From a virus, in IMG/VR virus record IMGVR_UViG_3300042309_001835, positions 1 through 64,000 of that record: a stretch of DNA of 64,000 bases, one strand, 5' to 3'. Position 1 is the first letter of the stretch, and every line of letters starts with the position of its first letter. The position numbers and the translations under genes were made by a program. The notes beneath the pieces were generated by a model. The model was not told the origin of the DNA. It saw only the letters and a program-made list of their open reading frames with translations, and did no database searches. This document shows positions 56,938-64,000 of the stretch, one piece after another.

Positions 56938-57465
56938 TCAGTCCACGTTGACTGCCATCTCAGACCTGATTTGCTCAAAGTCGATTGGCCTGTAGTCCGT
57001 ATGTTCTACGCATACGCATCTGTATCTGAGATCGGGCTCATCTTTCTCATCCAAGACTTGTCGGTAATGTAAATGTCCATGGATATTGCCCTTGTACCTG
57101 ATGACTCCACAAGTGTGAACAGGAATATGCGTCAGGACATAATGATCCAGGTAATGACACCCTCTGATGTCATCAAAATATTTCACATAGTCCTGTAGCT
57201 TGAAAATATCATGATTTCCTCTGATTAGAATCTTCCTGCCATTCAGCCTTTCTAGACACTTCAGTCCACGCCTGGGAATAGCCACGTCTCCAAGGTGGTA
57301 AACTTTATCCTTGGGGCTAACGGTGTTGTTCCAGTTGTCGATCAATGCTTCATTCATTTCATCTACGTCATCCCAGGGCCTGAGCTTGGAGCCGTCGTCC
57401 CTGGTGAATCGGCAGACGCCGCCATGCCCGAAATGTGTATCAGAGATTAAGAATGTCTTCGTCAT
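56938..57465 (-). CDS. calcineurin-like metallophosphoesterase
   Basis: 175 residues with all five motifs: SDTHFGH (residues 8-14), HLGDVA, IRGNHD, LTHIPVH and NIHGHLH. It binds two metals. Members of this phage subgroup are thought to act on RNA or nucleotide phosphodiesters; some are related to phosphatase or 2',3'-phosphate repair. It lies just upstream of the RNA-cluster promoter on the same strand, so a link to the RNA is worth testing. Confidence 0.92.
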   Translation of the reverse strand: MTKTFLISDTHFGHGGVCRFTRDDGSKLRPWDDVDEMNEALIDNWNNTVSPKDKVYHLGDVAIPRRGLKCLERLNGRKILIRGNHDIFKLQDYVKYFDDIRGCHYLDHYVLTHIPVHTCGVIRYKGNIHGHLHYRQVLDEKDEPDLRYRCVCVEHTDYRPIDFEQIRSEMAVNVD

Positions 57466-57514
57466 TACAGGAATTGTTCCATTAAGCTCACCTTAGCTTG
57501 ACAGGACGAGATGA

Positions 57515-57520
57515 TGGTAT
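57515..57520 (+). promoter_or_regulatory. extended -10 promoter (TGGTATAAG)
   Basis: A TTGACA lies 14 bp upstream (shorter than ideal). Gene start 57553. Probably drives the plus-strand run at the right end. Confidence 0.4.
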
Positions 57521-57552
57521 AAGTTGTTATCGCACTCTGACTTTACAGCAGG

Positions 57553-57741
57553 ATGACCCCCAGGACTCCAGTCGAGGTACTGCCCGCCAAGCCAAACAGT
57601 GACTACCGAGCCACCTATCGCTTGGACGGTGAGGTGTCTAAGCTGAACGTCAATGCTGCAAGTTACTACGAAGTGTGGCTTATTGTAAAGCGCACGTATC
57701 CAATGGCCTCTGTGGTTGCCATTTTGCTTGTGACCGTCTAA
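57553..57741 (+). CDS. hypothetical protein (62 aa)
   Basis: ATG 57553 after a -10 box. Product has DYRATYRLDGEVSKLNVN then YYEVWLIVKRTYPMASVV and a hydrophobic end that may be a membrane helix. Function unknown. Confidence 0.5.
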   Translation: MTPRTPVEVLPAKPNSDYRATYRLDGEVSKLNVNAASYYEVWLIVKRTYPMASVVAILLVTV

Positions 57742-57775
57742 GGTCCGTCCAATGTTCGCAATGATCAACAAATGA

Positions 57776-57970
57776 ATGGATAACCTGGTAGAGATCACGT
57801 CAGCCCTGATCGAAACAGGCAACCGCAGTCCCCGCGCTACGGCAATCGCTGTACTCAGGGCACTGTCCGCAACACTGAGGATTTATCCAGATCCAGGCGA
57901 CCTTAATCTGGAGGACTGCGCCGACTGGATTGACTCACAGCTTGAACAAACTAAACCATTCAAAAAATGA
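57776..57970 (+). CDS. hypothetical protein (64 aa)
   Basis: ATG 57776. Helical, with SPRATAIAVLRALSATLRI and a typical EDCADWIDSQLEQ tail. The stop overlaps the next ATG (ATGA). Function unknown. Confidence 0.6.
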   Translation: MDNLVEITSALIETGNRSPRATAIAVLRALSATLRIYPDPGDLNLEDCADWIDSQLEQTKPFKK

Positions 57971-58329
57971 ACCCTAGTACACTTGTTGCTGCTGGCTTCG
58001 CCAACGAACTGGCTGAAGTCCTGGAACTTAAACTGTTGGGAGTTGATGCTGTTGGTGAAAACTCTTGGGACGATCATGCGCGTCAAGTCCTGGAGGGATA
58101 CCACAAGACTCTTGACCGGGGCGTGTCGACGTATCTACCGCTTTGGCGTTCACTTCATGAAGCCTATAGCTCAATCGACAGAACCAGCCCGCCGTATGTA
58201 ATCTTTTCCGCGCTGATCACGGCTTTCTGCGATCGAATGGAATCGGATTTCCCTGTGCATGAAATAGATAAAAGCGTTTTGATTGGTTACTTGCGTGACG
58301 AAGCGGAAAAAGCACTGGTTTGTGAGTAA
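57967..58329 (+). CDS. hypothetical protein (120 aa)
   Basis: ATG 57967 coupled to the previous gene. All-helical: VAAGFANELAEVLELKLLG and VIFSALITAFCDRMESDF. No family recognised. Stop overlaps the next start (TAATG). Confidence 0.6.
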   Translation: MNPSTLVAAGFANELAEVLELKLLGVDAVGENSWDDHARQVLEGYHKTLDRGVSTYLPLWRSLHEAYSSIDRTSPPYVIFSALITAFCDRMESDFPVHEIDKSVLIGYLRDEAEKALVCE

Positions 58330-58499
58330 TGAAGAGTAAATCGAATCGTCTTGGATTGAATCGAGACGATATGATGACATCCGCAGCCGTTCTGTTTCGT
58401 TTGGCAACAGCCCTAAGGAAGAACAATTTACCCAAGATCACACCAGATGAACTCGACCACATGGCCCGCACCATCAGAAAGAAGGCAGATTCTAAGTAG
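58329..58499 (+). CDS. hypothetical protein (56 aa)
   Basis: ATG 58329 to TAG 58497-58499. Basic, helical, ending PDELDHMARTIRKKADSK. Coupled by TAATG. Function unknown. Confidence 0.55.
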   Translation: MKSKSNRLGLNRDDMMTSAAVLFRLATALRKNNLPKITPDELDHMARTIRKKADSK

Positions 58500-58503
58500 A
58501 ACT

Positions 58504-58710
58504 ATGCCGCGAGCGCCCCACGAGAATGGAGCGCCAATCGTCACTCCGGCGTGCTGCCCTGCCTGGAAGGCTATCAGGAACCAGCTTGATTGGTATCCTT
58601 TTGCTGATTATCCAGATCATGTTTGCATGCCATGTATCGGCCAGTGGCGCGTTAACCAGTGCCCGTCATGTGGCGCTGATGTTCGCATGTCTGTATGGAG
58701 GCTGCCTTGA
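58504..58710 (+). CDS. zinc-ribbon protein (68 aa)
   Basis: ATG 58504. CMPCIGQW then CPSCGADV give a four-Cys zinc ribbon, preceded by a CC pair. Probably binds metal and nucleic acid or protein. The stop overlaps TTG of the next gene (TTGA). Confidence 0.6.
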   Translation: MPRAPHENGAPIVTPACCPAWKAIRNQLDWYPFADYPDHVCMPCIGQWRVNQCPSCGADVRMSVWRLP

Positions 58711-58994
58711 CCAACAAGCGTCAGTTCAACCAACCCCCGCGTGAACTGTTAGAGCAGTGGGTTGAAGAAGCCGATCAAAAGCTGACGACCCTGGAGGCAT
58801 GCCAGCACGTCGCTCAGAAGGCCTCTGAGTGGGGTTTCGCCACAGCACTGTGCCCTGACCCCAATAGCCTGAAACAACGCGCCCTGAGGGGCCTGGAGCG
58901 CATCAAGAACCTTGGTGTGGTATCGACATGGGTGGGCAAGGACGTATTTCAAGTAATCGAGGAGGCCCTGGAGAGTCTGCCAGACAATACATAA
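58707..58994 (+). CDS. MTxxHPITPP family protein, divergent member
   Basis: 95 residues from TTG 58707; ATG 58695 is in frame. MTNKRQFNQPPRELLEQW, then SLKQRALRGLERI and VFQVIEEALESLP match the start and end of the family at 60.3-61.3 kb. Family proteins are known to me from picocyanobacterial genomes and phages; function unknown. Confidence 0.65.
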   Translation: MTNKRQFNQPPRELLEQWVEEADQKLTTLEACQHVAQKASEWGFATALCPDPNSLKQRALRGLERIKNLGVVSTWVGKDVFQVIEEALESLPDNT

Positions 58995-59049
58995 GCAATA
59001 CTAATGGTTTGAGGTATTGACCTGCGGGTGTCTAGCGGATAATTTAGAT

Positions 59050-59961
59050 ATGTCCTTAGACGCCAACAGGCTCTTAGCCATGCAGATCACCAAGCCCATG
59101 CTCGCCGGAACCTATGACGCCTGTAAGGCGCGTTTCCCTTATATGGCGACTCCCAAGATTGACGGCATCCGTTTTGTCATGGTCGAGGGTGTTGCCCTGA
59201 GTCGTTCGTTTAAGCCGATCCGTAATGCTTACGTGCAAAGCACGCTAAGGAGCTGCTTGCCGGATGGCGTTGACGGCGAATTGACTTGCGGTGATACGTT
59301 CCAGTCGTCATCATCGGCAATCATGTCAACCGATGGCACGCCGGATTTCAATTGCTGGATTTTTGATTATGTCGACCCGTTTAGCGATATCGTAGCACCC
59401 TATCGAGATCGGATCACTGATCCAGCGCTAGTTGAACTGGAAACTGAGCAGTTCATTACCATCCTGAAGCCAGAACTGGTTGCCAACGAACAGGAGCTGC
59501 GAGCAGTAGAAGAACGTTACCTTGATGCGGGGTTTGAGGGCGTAATGGTGCGTGACCCGGATGGAGGGTACAAGTTTGGCCGCTCCACGGTCAAAGAGAA
59601 CACTTTACTGAAAGTGAAGCGTTTTGTTGATGACGAAGCAATCCTGGTCGGAGTGCTGGAAAAGCAGCACAACATGAACCAAGCCATGCAAGATGCGTTT
59701 GGGCGCACAAAGCGCTCTACCAGTCAAGACGGCAAAGTTGGTGCCAATACTGCTGGTACGTTGGTCGTGCGTAACGCAGATGGCGTTGAGTTTGGTATCG
59801 GCACAGGGCTCGATGAGGCCATGCGTGCTAAAATTTGGTCCAATCCTGGTGAATTCGTTGGCATGATGGTTAAGTACAAGTATTTTCCCGTTAGCGTCAA
59901 GGAGAAGCCGCGACACCCTGTTTTTCTGGGATTTCGCCATCGCGATGATATTTCGTCATGA
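59050..59961 (+). CDS. ATP-dependent DNA ligase
   Basis: 303 residues from ATG 59050; ATG 59080 (MQITKPMLAG) is also possible. Nucleotidyltransferase motifs: TPKIDGIRF (catalytic Lys, about residue 34), VDGELTC, FEGVMVRDP (about 162) and LLKVKRF (about 187). A C-terminal OB domain follows (VGMMVKYKYFPVS). T7-like size. It seals nicks during replication and recombination. Confidence 0.92.
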   Translation: MSLDANRLLAMQITKPMLAGTYDACKARFPYMATPKIDGIRFVMVEGVALSRSFKPIRNAYVQSTLRSCLPDGVDGELTCGDTFQSSSSAIMSTDGTPDFNCWIFDYVDPFSDIVAPYRDRITDPALVELETEQFITILKPELVANEQELRAVEERYLDAGFEGVMVRDPDGGYKFGRSTVKENTLLKVKRFVDDEAILVGVLEKQHNMNQAMQDAFGRTKRSTSQDGKVGANTAGTLVVRNADGVEFGIGTGLDEAMRAKIWSNPGEFVGMMVKYKYFPVSVKEKPRHPVFLGFRHRDDISS

Positions 59962-60026
59962 ATGCCTCGCTTCTGATCTTCTATTTGCTCTTGTTGTACA
60001 TTGCATTACTGCAAGCTTCTCAGTAA
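59958..60026 (+). CDS. hydrophobic miniprotein (22 aa)
   Basis: ATG 59958 overlaps the ligase stop (ATGA) and its own stop overlaps ATG 60026 (TAATG). Almost all membrane-like (LLIFYLLLLYIALLQA). The double coupling argues that it is translated. Confidence 0.4.
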   Translation: MNASLLIFYLLLLYIALLQASQ

Positions 60027-60304
60027 TGCAAGTTACACCACTGATCCTGTTCTCTGTAGATGAACAAATGCCACCAAACGAATACCGACGCAACGCACGT
60101 TTTGATTCTTTGGCAGAGTATGACCACCTTGCTAAGTCAGACGACTTCATCGAAGTAACCGAATGGCACAACGGTGAAGGTTTTGATGTACACCTTAGTA
60201 CCAATGCTGGTGAACAACGTATGTCATTTAGCTGGGGTGAGTACCAAGCATTGAAAGCAACCCTTGGTGACTGGGCTGAAAACAATCTGGAGGATGAAAA
60301 ATGA
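60026..60304 (+). CDS. hypothetical protein (92 aa)
   Basis: ATG 60026 (TAATG coupling). FDSLAEYDHLAKSDDFIEV and HLSTNAGEQRMSFSWGEYQ form a small alpha/beta protein with an acidic end. Longer frames to 59945 overlap the ligase and are less likely. ATG 60069 is another option. Confidence 0.6.
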   Translation: MQVTPLILFSVDEQMPPNEYRRNARFDSLAEYDHLAKSDDFIEVTEWHNGEGFDVHLSTNAGEQRMSFSWGEYQALKATLGDWAENNLEDEK

Positions 60305-60621
60305 CTAATCAACACCCGATTACCCCACCACTCGAGCTGTTAAATAAGTGGAACAACCTGCCATTAAGCAATCAAGAGATCCTTGTGATTGTCGCCCAAT
60401 GGGGCGCCGACCAGGAGCTGGCGGCGTGCTGTGAGTGGCTGGAAAACCAGCCTCAGTGGATGGAAGATCTTCGTTCTGCCCGCCGCCCCAAGCTGCCGAG
60501 CTTGAAGGAACAGGCGCTGAAAACGTTGCAAAGGCTGTCCAAAGATGGATTCCCCTGCAACTATCAAGAATACTCTGATTGGGACACCATCCGCCGCGCA
60601 CTGGAGGCGCTACCTGAATGA
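60301..60621 (+). CDS. MTxxHPITPP family protein, member 1
   Basis: 106 residues. Start MTNQHPITPPLELLNKW, then AQWGADQELAACCEWLE, RSARRPKLPSLKEQALK and IRRALEALPE. The order is start motif, AxWGAD helix, RAARRPK linker, end helix. Function unknown. Coupled to both neighbours by ATGA. Confidence 0.85.
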   Translation: MTNQHPITPPLELLNKWNNLPLSNQEILVIVAQWGADQELAACCEWLENQPQWMEDLRSARRPKLPSLKEQALKTLQRLSKDGFPCNYQEYSDWDTIRRALEALPE

Positions 60622-60965
60622 CTGACAACCACCCGATTACCGTCCCCGCTGGATCCATCACCGGATGGAAACTGCTTTATTGTAATTATCAAGGGGATCT
60701 TTCTGAAACCGAATATATTGTCCTAAAATCCGCTCAATGGGGCGCCGACAAGGAGCTGGAGGCGTGCTGTGAATACATTGCCATGAAAGGCAAATGGTTT
60801 GCTGACTCACATTTTCGCTTGAAGGAACTTCGCGCCGCCCGCCGCCCTAAGCCATCGAGCTTGAGGGAGCAGGCGTTAGAAGCCATGCACCGCAACTGGA
60901 ACCCACGCAACAGCGACGACTTCGACATTATCCGCCGCGCACTGGAGACTCTGCCCAATGACTGA
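60618..60965 (+). CDS. MTxxHPITPP family protein, member 2
   Basis: 115 residues. MTDNHPITVPAGS at the start, then AQWGADKELEACCEYI, LRAARRPKPSSLREQAL and IIRRALETLPND. Its middle is longer than in member 1. Coupled to both neighbours. Confidence 0.85.
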   Translation: MTDNHPITVPAGSITGWKLLYCNYQGDLSETEYIVLKSAQWGADKELEACCEYIAMKGKWFADSHFRLKELRAARRPKPSSLREQALEAMHRNWNPRNSDDFDIIRRALETLPND

Positions 60966-61308
60966 CCAACATCCCATCACCCCACCGCCGGAGCTGGTGC
61001 AGCAGTGGTGGGAGCAAGCCGATCAGTATCAAGACGATCCAAAGACTTACTTCGACTTTATAGTTACCGAAGTAGCCCAATGGGGTGCGGACCAAGAATT
61101 GAAAGCTGTTTGTCAGCTTTTGTTTTCAGACCCGTCAGTTACCTATACCCTTTCCGACATCCGCGCCGCCAGGCGCCCTAAACCGCCGACGCTGAAGGAG
61201 CAGGCTTTGGAGCAACTGGACGGAATCGCAACTGTATTTCGTATGACTCACGGTGGCAACATCGTGTGCGACAAAATCCTCGCTGCTTTGGAGGCGCTAC
61301 CCGAATGA
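60958..61308 (+). CDS. MTxxHPITPP family protein, member 3
   Basis: 116 residues. MTDQHPITPPPELVQQWW, EVAQWGADQELKAVCQ, IRAARRPKPPTLKEQAL and ILAALEALPE. Closest to the picocyanobacterial family form as I recall it. Coupled to both neighbours. Confidence 0.85.
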   Translation: MTDQHPITPPPELVQQWWEQADQYQDDPKTYFDFIVTEVAQWGADQELKAVCQLLFSDPSVTYTLSDIRAARRPKPPTLKEQALEQLDGIATVFRMTHGGNIVCDKILAALEALPE

Positions 61309-61490
61309 AGCCAGCGCATAAACGGGCTCTCCGTTGCTTTCTTCTTGAGAAACTCCGCGAAGTGACGTGTCTACAGTTAAGCGAACTAGCCGAAACTCAT
61401 GACTGCCAGCCGTTTGATATGGCTGAACAATTTGAGATTGAGGTTGGACGTATTGAAAAACTCTTTTGTTACCCGCACTACGATGGCTGA
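61305..61490 (+). CDS. hypothetical protein (61 aa)
   Basis: ATG 61305 (ATGA). Helical, with FLLEKLREVTCLQLSELAE then FDMAEQFEIEVGRIEK, which could be a small HTH. It overlaps the next gene by 8 bp. Confidence 0.6.
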   Translation: MKPAHKRALRCFLLEKLREVTCLQLSELAETHDCQPFDMAEQFEIEVGRIEKLFCYPHYDG

Positions 61491-61740
61491 ACCTATCTCC
61501 CCCGCCGCGCAGGCGGTGCTACGTGCCTACATGAACAACTGTGGTTGGCTAGACGGCCCTCTCAAAAAAGACTACCAATGTGCCGCCGCCGTCCTGCGAG
61601 CTGCTGCGAATCAGGTGGTGCCACCCAGCCTTGAAACAGAGTTTTACGATCGCAATCCAAGTTTGACGCTGCAAAAAGCGGTGGAGATCCGCCAGCGTCT
61701 GCTCGCCATCGCCGCCGAACTGGAGGGTAACAATGTGTAA
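61483..61740 (+). CDS. SPAAQAVLxA / AALRAAADQVVP family protein, member 1
   Basis: 85 residues from ATG 61483. AEPISPAAQAVLRAYMNNC then CAAAVLRAAANQVVPP and LLAIAAELEGNN. I recall this pattern from Synechococcus phages; function unknown. Coupled at both ends. Confidence 0.8.
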   Translation: MAEPISPAAQAVLRAYMNNCGWLDGPLKKDYQCAAAVLRAAANQVVPPSLETEFYDRNPSLTLQKAVEIRQRLLAIAAELEGNNV

Positions 61741-62023
61741 TAAATCGCAGGGTTTTTACGGTTTGGACGGTATGCTTTCCCCCGCTACTCAAGCAATCAT
61801 GGTTGCCTGGGAAAGCGAATGGAGTAAGGGAAGTTTTTGCCATGAAGAACGCTCCGTGGCCGCTGCACTCCGCGCTGCGGCGGATCAGGTGGTGCCGGAA
61901 GAGGATTCCTACGAAGGGGGATTCTCAGATTCACTTGAGCACCAATGCCGAGCATCTGAACGCAGACTTGCTCGCGCCGAACTCCTTGCTCTCGCCGCCG
62001 AGCTGGAGGGTGGCAATGACTGA
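61733..62023 (+). CDS. SPAAQAVLxA / AALRAAADQVVP family protein, member 2
   Basis: 96 residues. A longer N-terminus, then LSPATQAIMVAWESEW, SVAAALRAAADQVVPEED and LLALAAELEGGND. Same family as the previous gene. Overlaps the next start by 8 bp. Confidence 0.8.
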   Translation: MCNKSQGFYGLDGMLSPATQAIMVAWESEWSKGSFCHEERSVAAALRAAADQVVPEEDSYEGGFSDSLEHQCRASERRLARAELLALAAELEGGND

Positions 62024-62546
62024 CTTTCGTGCGCTGTGCGCTGAGCTGGCTGATTCCGTAGAGCTGTTGCTTGAAATGCGGAGCAATGATCGACCGATGC
62101 GGGTAACAGAGGATCGCCTTAACCGCGCCCGCGCCGCCCTGGAGGCCCAGCCCGAGCCGCAGGGGCCAACGGATGAGGAGCTAGAGGATTTCGCACTGCA
62201 AAATGGTGGTGGCTATTTCAACTGCGACTGCCAGGAAGAAGCTGACATTCTCACCCGGAAACACATGAGCAACTATCGCGCCGTACTCACCCGCTGGGGC
62301 CGCCCCGCCATCGAGCCGGTGCCGGTGAGTGAGGGGATGCCTGGCCCGGAGGATGTAAACGACGATGGCGAAGTATGGGTCGAAGAGCCCGCTTACGATT
62401 ATCCGTTGGGTGACACTGGCGATTACGACAGCGAGCCCGGCAGATGGGTGCTAAAGCCGCTCTCGTCCCTTGATAAGCGCTTCAAACGACGCTGGCTCCC
62501 CCACTCGGCGTTGCCGGTGCCTGGGGTGGAGGGTGCCGATGGCTGA
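62016..62546 (+). CDS. picocyanobacterial-type accessory protein (RALCAELxD / QPEPxGPTDEEL family)
   Basis: 176 residues from ATG 62016. MTDFRALCAELADSVELLL, then QPEPQGPTDEELEDFAL, VLTRWGRPAIEPVPVSEGM and PGPEDVNDDGEVW, ending LPHSALPVPGVEGADG. This combination (helix, QPEPxGPTDEEL, RWGRPxIEPVPV, PGPED, WLPHxALPVP) is one I recall as common in marine Synechococcus phages. Function unknown. Confidence 0.8.
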   Translation: MTDFRALCAELADSVELLLEMRSNDRPMRVTEDRLNRARAALEAQPEPQGPTDEELEDFALQNGGGYFNCDCQEEADILTRKHMSNYRAVLTRWGRPAIEPVPVSEGMPGPEDVNDDGEVWVEEPAYDYPLGDTGDYDSEPGRWVLKPLSSLDKRFKRRWLPHSALPVPGVEGADG

Positions 62547-62658
62547 CGCCCTGCTTGCCCTCGCCCTACTGCTCGCCCTCGGCGCAGCGATTGAGCTGTG
62601 CATCAAGGCGATCTTCGTGCGCCTGCTGCCGTTGCTGCTGAGGTTGCCTGGTAGTTAA
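62539..62658 (+). CDS. small membrane protein (39 aa)
   Basis: ATG 62539, coupled. Hydrophobic almost throughout (LLALALLLALGAAIELCI then IFVRLLPLLLRLPG). Could be a lysis or stress membrane peptide. Unknown. Confidence 0.5.
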   Translation: MADALLALALLLALGAAIELCIKAIFVRLLPLLLRLPGS

Positions 62659-62680
62659 ACAACCGTACCATCATTTCAAA

Positions 62681-62848
62681 ATGAAAGCAGAAGTCCTGTA
62701 TGACCCGCTCGCTAACACCTACTGCTGGAAGCTGTGGACAGGTCCAGACGGCATTGACGAATATCGTGGTATCGCAGCCTCTATTGGAGAAGCGTTTGAA
62801 GCGCTGATTAGAGCAGAAACCATTAACTCTCTTCATTACACAGCATAA
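62681..62848 (+). CDS. hypothetical protein (55 aa)
   Basis: ATG 62681 to TAA 62846-62848. Small alpha/beta protein with YDPLANTYCWKLWTGPDG and IAASIGEAFEALIRAE. The leader CATTTCAAAATG recurs before the last gene (CTTCAAAATG). Function unknown. Confidence 0.55.
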   Translation: MKAEVLYDPLANTYCWKLWTGPDGIDEYRGIAASIGEAFEALIRAETINSLHYTA

Positions 62849-62852
62849 AGCA

Positions 62853-63167
62853 ATGACCGAAACCAGACAACTCTCTGACCTGGCGATGGACTTTGACACC
62901 AAATACAAAGTTAACGAAAAGCCCGTCAAGCAACAGGAGGAAAAGTTAGCAGAATACCACTTAAAGTACTGCGGGCCACTCTGGCAGCGCATTGGCGGTA
63001 AGACAGGGCCATACGACCTGGGGCCAGGCGAGATCGCAAGTATTTTGAGACTGATCGCTGACGAGGCAGAGCATCGCGGCGAAATAGACTATGGCCGCGA
63101 TCCGGGGGAAACTGTTGACTGGCTGCGTTCTCAGGCTATGATTGCAGAGTCCGCCATAGGCCTTTAG
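62853..63167 (+). CDS. hypothetical protein (104 aa)
   Basis: ATG 62853. LKYCGPLWQRIGGKTGPYD then EIASILRLIADEAEHRG and a C-terminal helix. No family recognised. Confidence 0.6.
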   Translation: MTETRQLSDLAMDFDTKYKVNEKPVKQQEEKLAEYHLKYCGPLWQRIGGKTGPYDLGPGEIASILRLIADEAEHRGEIDYGRDPGETVDWLRSQAMIAESAIGL

Positions 63168-63172
63168 CCATC

Positions 63173-63571
63173 ATGAGACACAGCTTGACCTACGAGTCAC
63201 TCTTGGCTGACCAGGAGCGTGCCCGTAAAGCATTTGGTTATATGATACGCTCTTGGCGTATCAGGAACAAGTGGACGCAGTACACTGCTCACAAATGGGC
63301 AAAAGAGGCAGGTTTTGAAGCCATTTCATACGGCAATCTGTCTTGCATTGAACAAGGCAAGGCCGGTGAGTTACGCCAGAAGGCGTTCTTCCAATTGGAA
63401 GAATTGAACAGGCGCCTCAATGCCAAGGATTGGGGAAGCGTTAAAACACAAGAAATCAAACAAAAATTGGAGCACTCTCAGCCACTGATTGATGACGATG
63501 GCAAGCTTTGGGATGCTGTTGATTTTTGGGCTTGCTACGTTGGTTACAAAGCAACCCCGAAGGTTTGCTAA
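63173..63571 (+). CDS. XRE-like helix-turn-helix protein
   Basis: 132 residues. FGYMIRSWRIRNKWTQYTAHKWAKEAG then ISYGNLSCIEQGKAG has the Cro/C1 HTH spacing (helix, WTQ turn, recognition helix). The C-terminal half contains DGKLWDAVDFWACYVG. Probably a regulator. Confidence 0.6.
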   Translation: MRHSLTYESLLADQERARKAFGYMIRSWRIRNKWTQYTAHKWAKEAGFEAISYGNLSCIEQGKAGELRQKAFFQLEELNRRLNAKDWGSVKTQEIKQKLEHSQPLIDDDGKLWDAVDFWACYVGYKATPKVC

Positions 63572-63623
63572 TGAATAACTGATTTCCGCTATTGTTTAAC
63601 CTAAGCATCGAAACTTCTTCAAA

Positions 63624-64000
63624 ATGAAAATCAAAAACGGATTCATCGACCCTGCTTATGCCACCGTTGTTGCCGGCGCAGTCTTGCTACTCGGTCTTGT
63701 CTTTGTAGGTGGACCAATGTATAATGTGTGGCAACAATCTCTTGCCGGTAAGGCAGAACTACAGAAGGCAGAATACACTCGCCAGGTAGCAGTTCTGGAA
63801 GCACAAGCAAAGAAAGATAGTGCTCAGCTAAATGCTGATTCTGAGGTGATTCGTGCGGGTGGCGTTGCCAAAGCAAACCAAATCATTGGTGATTCCCTGA
63901 AGGACAACCGCGAGTACCTCCAGTATCTGTACATCACTGGGCTGGAAGAAGGTTCCAGCAAAGGTAACGTAACCGTCTACGTTCCCACTGAGGGTGGAAT
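63624..64000 (+). CDS. prohibitin/SPFH-like membrane protein (3' truncated by window edge)
   Basis: 125 residues visible from ATG 63624. One membrane anchor (ATVVAGAVLLLGLVFV), then a coiled coil rich in Ala, Gln and Lys (LAGKAELQKAEYTRQVAVLEAQAKKD), then SEVIRAGGVAKANQIIGD and YLQYLYITGLEEG with a beta end VTVYVPTEGG. This order is that of the C-terminal part of prohibitin/band-7 proteins. It lacks the full SPFH domain. Similar short forms occur in phages. Confidence 0.7.
   Translation, partial: MKIKNGFIDPAYATVVAGAVLLLGLVFVGGPMYNVWQQSLAGKAELQKAEYTRQVAVLEAQAKKDSAQLNADSEVIRAGGVAKANQIIGDSLKDNREYLQYLYITGLEEGSSKGNVTVYVPTEGG

Noticed and set aside
1-64000. CRISPR array, integrase or lysogeny module
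   Set aside because: No regularly spaced direct repeats with unique spacers, no recombinase catalytic motifs and no clear repressor-Cro pair were found.

Overview
The window is a near-complete stretch of a tailed double-stranded DNA phage genome, most likely a siphovirus infecting picocyanobacteria of the Synechococcus/Cyanobium type. The phage nature is shown directly by a large terminase, a portal, a scaffold plus HK97-type capsid pair, a 1,589-residue tape measure, a G/GT tail chaperone with a frameshift site, collagen-like fibres and an endolysin. The host is inferred from a cluster of small paralogous proteins at 58.7-62.5 kb (openings like MTxQHPITPPxEL and endings like IRRALEALPE, or AALRAAADQVVP), which I associate from memory with picocyanobacteria and their phages. 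A class II (B12-dependent) ribonucleotide reductase and a cyanobacterial-looking ThyX agree. No integrase or photosynthesis gene was recognised, and no DNA polymerase is present in the window.

Layout. 0-24.6 kb is the virion module on the plus strand: neck protein, G/GT chaperone, an HNH gene inserted on the opposite strand, tail terminator candidate, tail tube, tape measure, tail tip, a lectin-like protein, scaffold, capsid, two collagen-like fibres, glycine-rich adhesin, a glycosyltransferase-methyltransferase fusion, and a tandem pair of small virion-type proteins. 24.6-28.1 kb holds small basic proteins, membrane proteins and a two-domain endolysin. 28.0-31.3 kb is a minus-strand replication operon (DnaB-like helicase, winged-helix-type replication protein) preceded by six 15-bp dyad repeats and an AT-rich stretch that look like an origin or operator. 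31.6-36.6 kb carries recombination and early genes (single-strand annealing protein candidate, sigma factor, SSB, DUF1599-like protein, RusA, PD-(D/E)XK exonuclease).

36.6-46.2 kb mixes nucleotide metabolism (ThyX, glutaredoxin, RNR, dCTP deaminase), packaging (terminase), a second sigma factor and a DnaG-like primase. The portal follows at 46.3 kb, about 30 kb from the capsid gene. 47.8-54.5 kb is an accessory run of small genes (RlpA-like protein, AbrB-like protein, a nuclease candidate, membrane miniproteins, basic proteins). 54.9-56.9 kb is a minus-strand RNA region with three clear tRNAs, two tRNA-like cloverleaves and several other closed stem structures, downstream of an extended -10 promoter at 56.93 kb. 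57-64 kb ends with a phosphoesterase, many small coupled genes, an ATP-dependent DNA ligase and the start of a prohibitin/SPFH-like membrane protein.

The genes fit a lytic programme. Phage sigma factors may redirect host RNA polymerase. RNR, glutaredoxin, ThyX and dCTP deaminase supply deoxynucleotides. Helicase, primase, SSB, annealing protein, exonuclease, RusA and ligase support replication and recombination, probably with the host polymerase or one outside the window. Start codons are often coupled by ATGA, GTGA or TAATG overlaps, and rho-independent terminators are short and frequently abut the next start codon.
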